Shown: positions 25,291 through 35,590 of the stretch, in pieces
How positions within the stretch are numbered: position 1 is the first letter of the stretch
Layout of the letters: each line of letters opens with the position of its first letter
Source of the DNA: Dolichospermum sp. FACHB-1091
GTDB taxonomy: Bacteria; Cyanobacteriota; Cyanobacteriia; Cyanobacteriales; Nostocaceae
Assembly: GCF_014697585.1 (NCBI RefSeq)
Contig: NZ_JACJSB010000007.1
Location: 105,148-169,147 of the forward strand
DNA: 64,000 bases
Direction of reading: 5' to 3'
Program-made: the position numbers and the translations under genes
Notes under the pieces: generated by a model
Database searches by the model: none
What the model was told of the DNA's origin: nothing
What the model saw: only the letters and a program-made list of their open reading frames with translations

Positions 25291-26616
25291 TTACAAATTT
25301 TCTAAGAATTGGACAAATGGTTTCAAAGCTTGAGGACATAGTTCGGCTATATCTTGATATCTTGCATTTGCTAATATTTTTGGTGCATCTACAGATTCTT
25401 TATAGCTTTTACCATATTTTTTGAATATTTCCTCTACTATTTTTTTAGATGGAAGTCTCTCTAATTCATCACTACGGTGTAATTGTTCTATTTCATCTGC
25501 ACCAAAATCATTAAGCATATCAATTAAAACTTGAGACTCCCCAGGTTTAATAAATTTTGCTTCTCCATTTTCTTTTCTGAGTACAGCAATTTGCGAAATA
25601 TCAAACTGTGTCAGAAAATAAGATGAGTGAGTTGCTAATAAAATTTGAGTGCGTTCAGAGGCTTTTTCAAATAAAGCAGCCAAAACAGGTAATGTGCGAG
25701 GATGAACACCTTGATCTGGTTCATCAATACAAATTAAAGATGGTGGATTTGGGTGTACACATAAACAAATCCAGCAAATTAAACGCAAAATTCCATCGGA
25801 TAAATCAGCTAAACTTAATTCTTGATCAATTCCTGATTCTTGCCAAAAAGCGATCACTTCTCCTGGTCCACCACGTGCTTTTACTGTCAATCCTTTAAAA
25901 CCAGGAATTACAGAACGTAAATGTTGTTGTAATTCATCAAATGCTGGACGATGTTCAGTCATTAAAGAAAAAAGAACTGAACTCAAATTACCTGCATCTT
26001 CATGTAAAATTGGTTCTTGTTCAATGGGAACTGATTGACGAATTTTCTGATTTGCTATGTTAAAGGAACTATAAAATCTCCATTCACGAATATACTCACG
26101 TAAGTCATATAAAGCTTCTAATGATGGATTTTTCATTGTGCTTAAAGCAAGCTGATTAGACCTTTTTAATGCTATTTTTTGCTGGGTAAATTTTTTTGTA
26201 TCCTGGTTTTGAACTACTCCTTTATTACCTCGAATATCCATATATATGTATGGATTTTTGTATTTATCATTAAATGGTTTAGATGATTCTACTCTTTCAT
26301 AGGAAACTTGAGTTCGACCAACCGGACCCATAAGTTCCCCTAAATATCTAATACCAATTGGACGACCAGTATCAATTTCTATATCCCATTCAAATTTAGC
26401 TAGTCCTGGAATATGAAAAATCTGCTGACCAATAGAACCAGAAATAATTTCTGCAGGGATATCATAATAAAGACTATCTCGTAAAAATTTGAGAAATTCA
26501 AATAAACTTGATTTCCCAGCACCATTAGCACCAACAATAATTTCTAGTGGTTGTAACTGTGCTTGAAAATTTTTGAAAGGCCGATAACCTTTAATATTGA
26601 TTGATGTTAATCTCAT
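25291..26616 (-). CDS. AAA family ATPase (SMC/OLD-like) within the urease operon
   Basis: 441-residue ABC-type ATPase resembling the AAA_21/OLD-like group. Walker A is VGANGAGKSSLFEFL near residue 30; the ABC signature-like segment is LADLSDGILRLICWI; Walker B is SLICIDEPDQGVHPR; and the switch His is in ILLATHSSYFLTQF. No C-terminal TOPRIM domain is seen, so it is not a classical OLD nuclease. Relatives act in phage defence or DNA repair, but the function here is unknown. It sits between ureA (44 bases) and ureB (18 bases) on the same strand and nothing links it to urease biochemistry, so it is probably an insertion. Confidence 0.85.
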   Translation of the reverse strand: MRLTSINIKGYRPFKNFQAQLQPLEIIVGANGAGKSSLFEFLKFLRDSLYYDIPAEIISGSIGQQIFHIPGLAKFEWDIEIDTGRPIGIRYLGELMGPVGRTQVSYERVESSKPFNDKYKNPYIYMDIRGNKGVVQNQDTKKFTQQKIALKRSNQLALSTMKNPSLEALYDLREYIREWRFYSSFNIANQKIRQSVPIEQEPILHEDAGNLSSVLFSLMTEHRPAFDELQQHLRSVIPGFKGLTVKARGGPGEVIAFWQESGIDQELSLADLSDGILRLICWICLCVHPNPPSLICIDEPDQGVHPRTLPVLAALFEKASERTQILLATHSSYFLTQFDISQIAVLRKENGEAKFIKPGESQVLIDMLNDFGADEIEQLHRSDELERLPSKKIVEEIFKKYGKSYKESVDAPKILANARYQDIAELCPQALKPFVQFLENL

Positions 26617-26660
26617 ATTATTGTTTCCTAGATTTGTACTTTCTCCTATTTTAATCTTTT

Positions 26661-26963
26661 CTAACGAATGGGATTATGTACAGTTACTAACTTAGTTCCG
26701 TCAGGGAAAGTGGCTTCTACCTGAACATCATGAATCATTTCTGGGACACCTTCCATAACATCATCTCGTGTTAATAAAGTCGTGCCATAACTCATCAAAT
26801 TGGCCACAGTTTGACCATCTCTTGCACCTTCTAAAATAGCAGCAGAAATAAAAGCCACTGCTTCAGGATAATTCAATTTTAAACCTCTATTTTTCCTTCT
26901 CTCCGCGACTAAAGCAGCGGTAAAAATTAATAATTTATCTTTTTCCTGGGGTGTAAGCTGCAT
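26661..26963 (-). CDS. ureA: Urease subunit gamma
   Basis: 100-residue urease gamma subunit from the chosen start [20 protein letters not shown], the canonical N-terminus. The frame is open for 22 more codons upstream, overlapping ureD, but those residues have no family counterpart. Conserved blocks include [20 protein letters not shown] and the C-terminal [17 protein letters not shown]. It is 31 bases downstream of ureD and upstream of the inserted ATPase gene. Confidence 0.96.
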   Translation of the reverse strand: MQLTPQEKDKLLIFTAALVAERRKNRGLKLNYPEAVAFISAAILEGARDGQTVANLMSYGTTLLTRDDVMEGVPEMIHDVQVEATFPDGTKLVTVHNPIR

Positions 26964-26994
26964 TTTTGTTTCCTCTGTACCTGAAGTGGTTGGT

Positions 26995-27834
26995 TTAAAT
27001 TTGCCATACTCTAGGAATACAATTACCACGATTTTGATAATTTATTCGTAAATTTTGCCAAATATTTGTAAACCAATTTCTCACTTCTGATATAGAATTA
27101 CCACGATAGCGACATAAAAATCCTTGTTGTAAGCGAGTTACTCCAGAAAAATTATTTTCCATGATTAAAGAACGGGCTTTGTCAATCATTTCTCCAGAAA
27201 CGGAATTTCCTACCCAAATTAAAGTCCCCACAACTGGGTTTCCTGCTAATCCGTGGGGACTGTAAAATACTTCTTCATTACCAGGGATAATTTGTCTATC
27301 AATCCATAATGGTATATCATTTTGCCATATTTCTGTGTGCGATCGCATCTCTCCCTCTAAAAATTTCTCACCTCTAGCACTGCGTCCAAATCGCATAATT
27401 TCCCAGCCTAAATAATTGGCATTTTTACCTAATTCTACCCGCAAATCTTGGCGATAAATTGCCCCATTAAATAAAATATTTTCTTGGGGTAAATATTCTA
27501 AATGACTATGATCATTAACTTGGATATTGACAATTTGTCTTGCTGGTAAGCCCTGACTACGATATATTTTACTTGCGGCTGCGGTGGTAATTAAGGCGTT
27601 TGTCTGGGGTTGGAGGTGAATATCAGATGTCAGGCGATCGCCCCCTACAATGCCCCCAGCCGTGTGTAAAATCACTGTATGGCAAATTTCTTGTCCTTCT
27701 GGGTAAAAGGGGCGTTGTACCTTAAAAGGTGCTTGATGGTGATTGTAAATTAATTGAGTGGAATTTTCGCAATTAGCATAGACTAAATTAAGTTTTCCAT
27801 GCCAACTTTTATCTATTGGACTGTTAATAATCAT
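26995..27834 (-). CDS. ureD: Urease accessory protein UreD
   Basis: 279-residue chaperone that binds apo-urease and, with UreF and UreG, delivers nickel. Family blocks are visible: [49 protein letters not shown] and [15 protein letters not shown]. First gene of the leftward urease cluster; its start is 316 bases from the divergent parA gene. I looked for an NtcA site (GTA-N8-TAC) in that gap and found no convincing one. Confidence 0.94.
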   Translation of the reverse strand: MIINSPIDKSWHGKLNLVYANCENSTQLIYNHHQAPFKVQRPFYPEGQEICHTVILHTAGGIVGGDRLTSDIHLQPQTNALITTAAASKIYRSQGLPARQIVNIQVNDHSHLEYLPQENILFNGAIYRQDLRVELGKNANYLGWEIMRFGRSARGEKFLEGEMRSHTEIWQNDIPLWIDRQIIPGNEEVFYSPHGLAGNPVVGTLIWVGNSVSGEMIDKARSLIMENNFSGVTRLQQGFLCRYRGNSISEVRNWFTNIWQNLRINYQNRGNCIPRVWQI

Positions 27835-28150
27835 TGCCAGATGAAATAGATTTTATCTAATTTTGATTTTAGAGCATTTTCGATTTTTTATTAAGAAATA
27901 CTTTTGTAATTACTACTTTTAAATAAATCAAGGTAGTATTTTAACTAAATTTTTTTTAAAAAACCACATAATTACGTATTTATATGTAGAATATTCCAGG
28001 GCAAGTAATTAATTTTGCGTAATTACTTCCTAAGTAAGATGTTGCTTCCACAGTCCATAACCACAATATGAAAAATTAACCTGTTGCCTTCACACTATTT
28101 CAGGTCAAAATATAATAGAATTTCCATAAATACAGCATCTACCAAAAAAT
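27835..28150. other. Divergent intergenic region ureD / parA
   Basis: 316 AT-rich bases that must hold the promoters of both the urease cluster and parA. Long A and T runs occur near 27890-27960. A near-match to an NtcA site (GTA-N8-TAG) lies around 27980 but lacks the final C. No open frame stands out. Confidence 0.4.
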
Positions 28151-29023
28151 ATGACAGCTAAAGTAATTAGTGTTTGTAATCTCAAGGGTGGAGTTGGTAA
28201 AACTACCATCGTTATGGCCTTGTCAGAGTATTTAGCAGGGGATACCATGTATGGTCAACGGGTTCTTGCTATTGATCTAGACCCTCAATGTAACTTAACT
28301 ACTGCCTTAATGTCTGAACAGGTCTGGGAATGGCAATATAATTATCTAGGATTGACATTACCCTTTTTATTTAAAAATGCTGACCATTTTTTAAGCGATG
28401 GTAATTATCAGAAATTTATCGTTAAAGAAGAAGTTTCTAATGTCAGAAATAAAAACTCTTTTAATTGTCTACATCTAATTCCTAGTAGTTCCAAATTATT
28501 TGAACTTCAGGAAGATTTTCCAGAAACTTCTATAGCAATTTTACGTCAACTTATCAATCCATTATTAACAGAATATGACTATATTTTAATAGATTGTCCA
28601 CCCAGTATTAATAATATTATCAAAAGTGCCTTTTATGCCAGTGATTACTGTATTATACCCTGTGTTCCTAGTCGAATGTCAATTCACGGTTTAGAACTAT
28701 TACTAAAACAGATTGAGAAGTTTAATCAAGATTATCAACATGACCTCAACCCCATAGGAACTTTAATTTCTCGTTATAATGGTACTGTTTCTCAAACACA
28801 GAATTTGAATTTTATTATTGTCAATCCTTTTTTCCCACCAACTTTCTCTAATAAAATCCCAGAAAGAGCGAAAATTGCGGAAAGTTTAGATTTTAGTATG
28901 CAGCTAACATATAAACAAAAATATGGTGATATCCACGATGTAATGGTAAAACTAACTAAGGAATTTATCCAAAGACTAAATCACAATTCTGCTAATCTTT
29001 TGCAAATGGCGAGTTTAGTATAA
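28151..29023 (+). CDS. Orphan ParA-family ATPase
   Basis: 290-residue deviant-Walker ATPase of the ParA/MinD superfamily, which positions DNA or large protein complexes. The deviant Walker A is CNLKGGVGKTTIVMAL with the signature Lys, switch I is AIDLDPQCNLTTAL and Walker B-like is YDYILIDCPPSINN. There is no N-terminal DNA-binding domain. No parB or centromere-like repeats are seen beside it, so it is an orphan; possible cargoes include plasmid-type loci, carboxysomes or chemosensory arrays. The C-terminus (IQRLNHNSANLLQMASLV) is not recognised. Confidence 0.88.
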   Translation: MTAKVISVCNLKGGVGKTTIVMALSEYLAGDTMYGQRVLAIDLDPQCNLTTALMSEQVWEWQYNYLGLTLPFLFKNADHFLSDGNYQKFIVKEEVSNVRNKNSFNCLHLIPSSSKLFELQEDFPETSIAILRQLINPLLTEYDYILIDCPPSINNIIKSAFYASDYCIIPCVPSRMSIHGLELLLKQIEKFNQDYQHDLNPIGTLISRYNGTVSQTQNLNFIIVNPFFPPTFSNKIPERAKIAESLDFSMQLTYKQKYGDIHDVMVKLTKEFIQRLNHNSANLLQMASLV

Positions 29024-29071
29024 ATAGCAGGTTTTAACCCTACATCTTCTCTTGTTTGTCAGGTTTTGAAT

Positions 29072-29155
29072 ATGTTGGACTCTTGCCAATTTTACATCAC
29101 TCCAGAAGAATATTTAGAATTGGAAGAAAACACAACTATAAATTCTGGACTTTAG
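29072..29155 (+). pseudogene. Remnant of a Uma2-family gene (N-terminal end)
   Basis: A 27-codon frame reads FYITPEEYLELEENTT, the typical opening of Uma2 (DUF820) proteins, then stops. No more of the family follows before the heptamer repeat and rre1. Best read as a relic of a deleted gene. Confidence 0.6.
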
Positions 29156-29169
29156 ACTTTAGATAAATC

Positions 29170-29200
29170 ATCCAAAATCTAAAATCCAAAATCTAAAATC
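29170..29200. repeat. Short tandem repeat, heptamer CCAAAAT/CTAAAAT
   Basis: Four 7-bp units of CYAAAAT immediately after the stop codon of rre1 on the opposite strand. The same unit occurs at 50808-50845 and 50941-50973. Confidence 0.85.
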
Positions 29201-29202
29201 GT

Positions 29203-29880
29203 TTAGGCCATTTGATTTTCAATCGCCCAACGCGCTAACTCAGTGCGGTTGTGGAGATTGGTTTTACCCAACATATTGGAAACATGGCTTTCAACAGTAC
29301 GCTGACTGACATTTAATTCTTCAGCGATTTCGCGGTTAGCTAAACCCCTAGCTACAAACTGTACAACTTTCAGTTCCGTTGGGGTTAACTGAACGTCGAA
29401 AGGAACTTGGATGCGAGAAGCGTTGTCGCTTCCCTTTGTTGGGTGTTCTTTCCAACGAATAGTTTGTTTCAGCGAGGATTCTACCTGCGCTACGAGTTCT
29501 TCCGGTTCAAAGGGCTTGACCATATATACGTCCGCACCTTTGTTTAAACTCTTAACTCTCTCTGGACTTTGACCCTTAGCTGAAAGGAAAAGAACAGGAA
29601 TCCAACTAGTGCGTTCGTTTTGTCGGACTTGTTCGACAAAAGTGTACCCGTCCATTTCCGGCATCATCACGTCACAGATGATCATATCTGGAACATCATG
29701 TTCTAGAATATCCAGGGCTTCTCTTCCATTTTCAGCCGTTCCGATTTCATAGCCTCGGAACTCTAAGTAATCCTTCACCAGCAAGATGAGGTTGGGGTCA
29801 TCATCAATCAATAGAAGTCGTTTTTGGTCTTTCATGCTGGTTTCTTTCATAACATTGGCACTTGTCGCGCTTCGATCCAT
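29203..29880 (-). CDS. rre1: NarL-type response regulator Rre1 (Ycf29-like)
   Basis: 225-residue two-component regulator. The receiver domain has the acidic pair LLLIDDDPN, phospho-acceptor Asp70 in IICDVMMPEMDGY, and Lys in DVYMVKPFEPEELV. The C-terminal LuxR/NarL helix-turn-helix is LTPTELKVVQFVARGLANREIAEEL with SQRTVESHVSNML. The whole sequence closely follows cyanobacterial Rre1/Ycf29, partner of Hik34 and Hik2 and activator of heat-shock genes including groESL. It is divergent from groES-groL here, about 1.07 kb away, which supports that role. Start could also be Met11 or Met16, since family members begin near KDQKRLLLIDDD. Confidence 0.85.
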   Translation of the reverse strand: MDRSATSANVMKETSMKDQKRLLLIDDDPNLILLVKDYLEFRGYEIGTAENGREALDILEHDVPDMIICDVMMPEMDGYTFVEQVRQNERTSWIPVLFLSAKGQSPERVKSLNKGADVYMVKPFEPEELVAQVESSLKQTIRWKEHPTKGSDNASRIQVPFDVQLTPTELKVVQFVARGLANREIAEELNVSQRTVESHVSNMLGKTNLHNRTELARWAIENQMA

Positions 29881-30851
29881 TAGGGTGTTGATATAGTTAT
29901 CCTGTATGGTGGATGACTTGATTGTGTTGTCTTTTTCCCACTGAACTTACCTTGATCGCCTCTAAGTCTTAAAAGTGGTAGTCACTTTCAACATCCTAGT
30001 AGGTGGACGGAAAAAGTCTAGTAAGGATACGTATAGCAGTAGTCTTCATAATGCGCTATTATATGTCCATTTGAAAGGTACAGGCTAAAAAACCCTGATT
30101 AAATTATCGTCCTTGTGAATCACAAGTCGGTATTTTTTCAAGACGACCCTAGCTCAAAACTCACCCGCGCTTTCATTGGTCTACTGCTGCTTTACTATAT
30201 CCTTCGGTGGTGAAGCCTCTATTGAGAGGTTCAACATTAACCGGGGGGGTTTTTAAAGTATGGGTTAAAAATGCAGATTTTTTCACCATACTAATTGCCA
30301 ATTCACTGGTCTTGGATGACCTGATCTCATGACTTTTGGGCTTAACTGGCCATACCAGACCGCATCTAGGTAATATACCATTATCGTTCTAGAACAACAA
30401 ACACGCAAGTTTTTGGCTTGAGTTGTGAAGATGCTTGATTGAGGCTGTCTGATAACTGATGGGGTTATCGTTCCCCCAATCCTGGTTAACAACATCCCCA
30501 AGTTCTAGACTAGCGGATTTGTAACAGAATTGAGCATTTATCTGTTTGTGGTTACACAAAGTCTAGAGTTTTTGTGTGAATGGGTCATGGGTAATTGGCA
30601 ATTATTCCCTGTTCCCTGCTCCCTGTTCCCTGCTCCCTGGTCTCTAGTCCCTAGTAGTTTTGGGGATTAGATGGCTGTTTGTGGATCACTGTGCTGTTAC
30701 TCATTGAGTAGATCCCTGATTACAGTTCTATAACAATTTCCCAAGTTTGCAAATAAATTTGTCCATATCAAAATATTCATTACTTACGCAACAAACCCTG
30801 ACAACTAAAATAATTAGATATTTGCACTTAAGTACAGCCACCCTGTCCTGA
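29881..30851. other. Long divergent intergenic region rre1 / groES
   Basis: About 970 bases with no convincing gene. A CCTCT/AGAGG stem-loop lies near 30211-30224 beside a G-run, and a YTCCCTG heptamer array spans about 30606-30646. A fragment of the AGTAGGTGGACGG repeat occurs near 29999. The 72-codon minus frame at 30283-30501 has no recognisable features. A long leader for rre1 or a small RNA is possible, but I cannot show either. Confidence 0.5.
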
Positions 30852-30867
30852 GTTCGGAAACCCGTAC
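30852..30867 (+). promoter_or_regulatory. K-box upstream of groES
   Basis: GTTCGG-AAAC-CCGTAC matches the cyanobacterial K-box consensus GTTCGG-NNAN-CCNNAC exactly. It lies 15 bases before a TATTAT -10 hexamer at 30883-30888, so it occupies the -35 region. The K-box is reported to drive light- and heat-responsive groE transcription independently of HrcA. Confidence 0.85.
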
Positions 30868-30906
30868 ATGAGCCGGTATTGCTATTATGTCCGATCTTTC
30901 GCTAAA

Positions 30907-30933
30907 TTAGCACTCATGAGTCGAGAGTGCTAA
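30907..30933 (+). promoter_or_regulatory. CIRCE operator (HrcA binding site) of groESL
   Basis: Perfect inverted repeat TTAGCACTC-N9-GAGTGCTAA, the canonical CIRCE element. It lies 18 bases before the groES ATG and just after the likely transcription start, the position where HrcA represses. HrcA itself is not encoded in this window. Confidence 0.97.
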
Positions 30934-30951
30934 GAAAGCAAGAAATTTTGT

Positions 30952-31263
30952 ATGGCAGCTGTATCTCTAAGCGTTTCCACCGTTAAACCCCTGGGCGATC
31001 GCGTTTTCATCAAAGTGAGCGCCCCCCAAGAAAAAACCGCAGGCGGTTTGTATTTGCCCGATAATGCCCAGGAAAAACCCCAAGTAGGCGAAATCGCCGC
31101 TGTAGGACCAGGCAAGCGTAATGACGACGGTAGCCGTCAACCAATGGACATCAACATTGGCGATAAGGTGTTGTACTCCAAGTACGCCGGCACTGATATC
31201 AAACTGGGTACTGAAGAATATGTACTCCTGTCTGAAAAAGACATTCTAGCAGTCGTTAGCTAG
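30952..31263 (+). CDS. groES: Co-chaperonin GroES
   Basis: 103-residue lid of the GroEL folding chamber. It has the N-terminal core [12 protein letters not shown], the mobile loop [17 protein letters not shown], and the C-terminal [22 protein letters not shown]. The start ATG follows an AGAAA-rich leader directly after the CIRCE operator. groL starts 98 bases downstream on the same strand, the standard groESL operon. Heat and light control are indicated by the CIRCE and K-box sites upstream. Confidence 0.98.
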   Translation: MAAVSLSVSTVKPLGDRVFIKVSAPQEKTAGGLYLPDNAQEKPQVGEIAAVGPGKRNDDGSRQPMDINIGDKVLYSKYAGTDIKLGTEEYVLLSEKDILAVVS

Positions 31264-31280
31264 TTAGGGATAGGTGATAG

Positions 31281-32999
<1,719 letters not shown>

Positions 33000-33032
33000 A
33001 ATCTTTTCGTAGTTTTCCTAGTTTGAATAATG

Positions 33033-33065
33033 GCCGCTTCCGTAAGGGGGCGGCTGTTTTTTTTT
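33033..33065 (+). terminator. Rho-independent terminator of groESL
   Basis: A 9-bp stem GCCGCTTCC / GGGGGCGGC (with G-T pairs) and a GTAA loop is followed by TG and a run of nine T. It lies 34 bases after the groL stop. This is the clearest terminator in the window. Confidence 0.92.
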
Positions 33066-33170
33066 GGACATCGAACCACAGAGGCACAGAGGACGCAGAG
33101 AGAAGATTTTGTTTAAGTTCAACTTACAGCTAAAAGTTCATCAAGCTTATTTTTTACAGCACTTACCGGT

Positions 33171-33243
33171 GTTATGAGGTACATATCTAGCGGGCAAGAT
33201 GCCCGCACCACAAGAGTTTCATGATTCAGCTTTGTACTTCATC
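33171..33243 (+). repeat. GAGGTACA / GCGGGC dispersed element, copy 1
   Basis: Begins GTTATGAGGTACATAT, contains the perfect palindrome GCGGGCAAGATGCCCGC at 33190-33206, then ACCACAAGA, and ends near TTTGTACTTCATC. The central part is the exact reverse complement of the matching part of the copy at 46461-46563. Structure suggests a small non-autonomous mobile element. Confidence 0.75.
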
Positions 33244-33784
33244 AAATCGGAAACCGCTGTAATTCTGGAGATGTCATTAATGGATTATAAACTTCCCCTT
33301 TGTAAGGTTGCCAAACATAACCAGAACTAAATGGTTGGAAACCTGGTAATGTTTCTACTTCTTCTGCAAGTGCTGTAGATAAAACTAATCCTGGAATAGA
33401 TAAATTAGGTAAATCTTCTATTAGTTCACTATAGGTTCTAAATTCATCAACTTCTACACCAACTAAAGCATAACGAAAGCTAGAATCAAACTTTAGAGCT
33501 TCATAGAATAACAAACCTAACTCTGTCATTAAATAAGCACTTTCAGGGCTATATATTCCCACTTCGCTAACATTATCTGAGTAAACCCGTTCAGGGTAAA
33601 CCCGACACCACCAATTGTTTTCTATATCTTGAAAAATGTCTGTGCGACACGTGCGAAACACATAAGTACTACGATTTATGAGTACCCATTGATATCCTCT
33701 TATTTCCCCAAAATATTGAGCAAATTCCTTAGCACTGCTTTCATCAGAGCCACACTCTGCTGATAAACTAAATATCCATGCCAT
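33242..33784 (-). CDS. Unrecognised protein, second gene of a two-gene unit
   Basis: 180 residues from the chosen start MAWIFSLSAECGSDESSAKE; an open extension to 33826 would overlap the upstream gene by 23 bases and begins with no support. The protein is acidic and aromatic-rich, with segments such as ENNWWCRVYPERVYSD and SPESAYLMTELGLLFYEA. No membrane segment, signal peptide or known motif is seen. It lies 20 bases after its partner on the same strand in an island with a toxin-antitoxin pair. An acidic soluble protein paired with a basic-core neighbour could be an immunity protein, but that is speculation. Confidence 0.6.
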   Translation of the reverse strand: MAWIFSLSAECGSDESSAKEFAQYFGEIRGYQWVLINRSTYVFRTCRTDIFQDIENNWWCRVYPERVYSDNVSEVGIYSPESAYLMTELGLLFYEALKFDSSFRYALVGVEVDEFRTYSELIEDLPNLSIPGLVLSTALAEEVETLPGFQPFSSGYVWQPYKGEVYNPLMTSPELQRFPI

Positions 33785-33803
33785 ACCTACCTCCTGTTTA
33801 GTT

Positions 33804-34253
33804 CTAATCAATTCTTTCCCAATCATCTTGGGTGTTTGCCAAGGCTAATTCGTACCTTTCTAGTGACATTGTAACTCTTGGCGAAATGCTAACGTGGGTT
33901 GGGCTATCCTGAACAGCTTGTAAATCTCCAGTGATGTTACTGTCATCAATTTGCCACAGGGGATCTTTTCCATATCCACCAAATTTAGCAGGTTTGCGAG
34001 GTGCTGGTAAACCTTCAATGGACAGAGAAACGGACATTCCCCCTGTATTTACAATGGCAACATCAACAAGCTCACCTTGAAACTCACGCTCTGACTCTGG
34101 TAATAAATAGCCTTGCTCATCTAGACTATCTACGGGCATTCGCTTGATATTTATATCAATATCACCCAGTCTAACTCCTAATAGTCTGGCACTTCGACCG
34201 ATTTTGGGCTTGCCATCTTCGTCTGTCATGCCGCGATAGTAGAGTTTTACCAT
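33804..34253 (-). CDS. Unrecognised protein, first gene of a two-gene unit
   Basis: 149 residues beginning MVKLYYRGMTDEDGKPKIGR. It contains RLLGVRLGDIDINIKRMPVD and a Gly/Pro-rich stretch LPAPRKPAKFGGYGKDPLWQI. I do not recognise a family. It has no signal peptide or membrane helix. The N-terminal basic YYRG segment is also seen in some toxin folds, but that is too short to rely on. The pair is transcribed leftward toward groL, with the GAGGTACA element as its 3' boundary; divergent from the toxin-antitoxin pair at 34432. Confidence 0.65.
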   Translation of the reverse strand: MVKLYYRGMTDEDGKPKIGRSARLLGVRLGDIDINIKRMPVDSLDEQGYLLPESEREFQGELVDVAIVNTGGMSVSLSIEGLPAPRKPAKFGGYGKDPLWQIDDSNITGDLQAVQDSPTHVSISPRVTMSLERYELALANTQDDWERID

Positions 34254-34431
34254 TAACTAATATTACTATATTGGGACAGAATGAATATTATCATGTCATT
34301 TCAGTGATTTTCCATTCTCTTAGCTATCCGATAACTATTTTTTGTTAATTCCTACTTTTTCAGGGATATTGTAGCTGCTATAATAGGACTCAGGTTGTCC
34401 AACAACGATATTATTTTGAAGAGGTTTAACT

Positions 34432-34725
34432 ATGACTCAAATTATTAATCATCAATCTAATTATCAAAAATTACCCGAAATTGTCAGAACTTTAATTGAC
34501 AATAATCCTCTTTATCAAGAAAACTTAGATAGAGAGAAAATGATTGAAGTGATTAATCGTAATTTTGATCCTATTGCTGTCCCTGATGTTAATAATATCT
34601 CTCAGGGGGAATTAACGAAACGGATTAAAAGTATTTTATCTTTACATTTAGTTTCAGGAATGTTAAATGATTTGACTCCAGAGCAAATGCAAATTTTTGA
34701 TGAATCTGTAAAACGTGGGGGTTAA
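34432..34725 (+). CDS. Putative antitoxin paired with PIN toxin
   Basis: 97-residue acidic protein whose stop codon is immediately followed by the ATG of the PIN-domain gene (no intervening base), the usual antitoxin-first layout. Sequence includes LPEIVRTLIDNNPLYQENLDREKMIEVINRN and a C-terminal LTPEQMQIFDESVKRGG. It does not look like a standard AbrB, Phd or RHH VapB antitoxin, and no clear DNA-binding motif is visible. GAAGAGG about 9 bases before the ATG is a good ribosome binding site. Antitoxin role is inferred from position and size. Confidence 0.75.
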   Translation: MTQIINHQSNYQKLPEIVRTLIDNNPLYQENLDREKMIEVINRNFDPIAVPDVNNISQGELTKRIKSILSLHLVSGMLNDLTPEQMQIFDESVKRGG

Positions 34726-35130
34726 ATGGGTTATTTACTAGATACGAATATTGTTTCAGCCTCACTAAAACAGAATATTGAAGTGGCATTGAAAATTACA
34801 GAAATACGTCGTCAAGGTGAATTTATCGGTATTAGTGGCATAACTTATTATGAAATTCAAAGAGGACTTTTAAGAAGTAATGCGACTAAGAAGTTGGGTT
34901 GGTTTCAACAATTTTGTCAAGATTATCCTATTTTGTTTTTAGATGATCTGAGAATATTTGAAAAAGCATCCGAAATTCATGCTGATTTAACAAACAGAGG
35001 TAAAATTATTCAGGACGCAGATATTTTGATAGCTGCTACTGCTATTATTCATAATTTAGTTTTAGTTTCTCACGATTCTGATTTAACTAGAGTTAAAGAT
35101 TTGCAGTTAGAAAATTGGTTAATTTCTTAG
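34726..35130 (+). CDS. PIN-domain ribonuclease toxin, VapC family
   Basis: 134 residues with the PIN fold. Acidic active-site residues are visible: Asp6 in YLLDTNIVSA, Glu43 in TYYEIQRGL, Asp99 in DADILIAATA, and Asp117/Asp119 in VSHDSDLTRV. The C-terminus DLQLENWLIS is the usual VapC end. VapC toxins cleave tRNA or rRNA when not bound by antitoxin. The ATG abuts the stop of the upstream gene, so the two are translationally coupled. Confidence 0.9.
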   Translation: MGYLLDTNIVSASLKQNIEVALKITEIRRQGEFIGISGITYYEIQRGLLRSNATKKLGWFQQFCQDYPILFLDDLRIFEKASEIHADLTNRGKIIQDADILIAATAIIHNLVLVSHDSDLTRVKDLQLENWLIS

Positions 35131-35147
35131 TTAATTTTTGCATTTAG

Positions 35148-35590
35148 ACTAGACAATGTCTTAAAGGCGATTTTTATAATGTCTGTTATTATAATGATAA
35201 TCTTCAAAACGATATTTTTAAAGATATACCAAAAGAAGATTTTTTAGTAGAAATCAAGAATATAGAATATAGTGAGCAATATATAATACTGCATTTTCAG
35301 TATTTTGCGGAATTGGTATGTAAAGGTTTTTTATATTCTGAATATAATCAAGCTTTATTAGAATTATCTACCAACTCTATACTAAGTGAAATAGTCAATG
35401 ATGCCATTAACATTATTATTCATGAAATAGTATATGGCAAGAATCAGCACAGGATATAGCATATTTTGAAGAGTTTACTTCTTTTTTAACTGAAATTGGT
35501 ATTATTGAATGGCGCGAAAGAGATAAACGCTATAAATTTGCGGATATTTATGTATATGGTTTTGAAATTATTCGTCAAGGTGCAGTATAG
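35148..35590 (+). pseudogene. Frameshifted remnant of an unrecognised gene
   Basis: A start-less open frame from 35148 to 35459 reads through about 100 codons (for example EDFLVEIKNIEYSEQYIILH). A second frame then continues with coding character from about 35437 to the stop at 35590 (AQDIAYFEEFTSFLTEIGII...EIIRQGAV). The two join by a single frame change near 35440, so this looks like one decayed gene that also lost its 5' end. No family is recognised. It follows the VapC gene by less than 20 bases. Confidence 0.65.

Noticed and set aside
27980..27995. NtcA site upstream of ureD
   Set aside because: The sequence GTA-N8-TAG lacks the final C of TAC and no -10 hexamer lies at the right distance.
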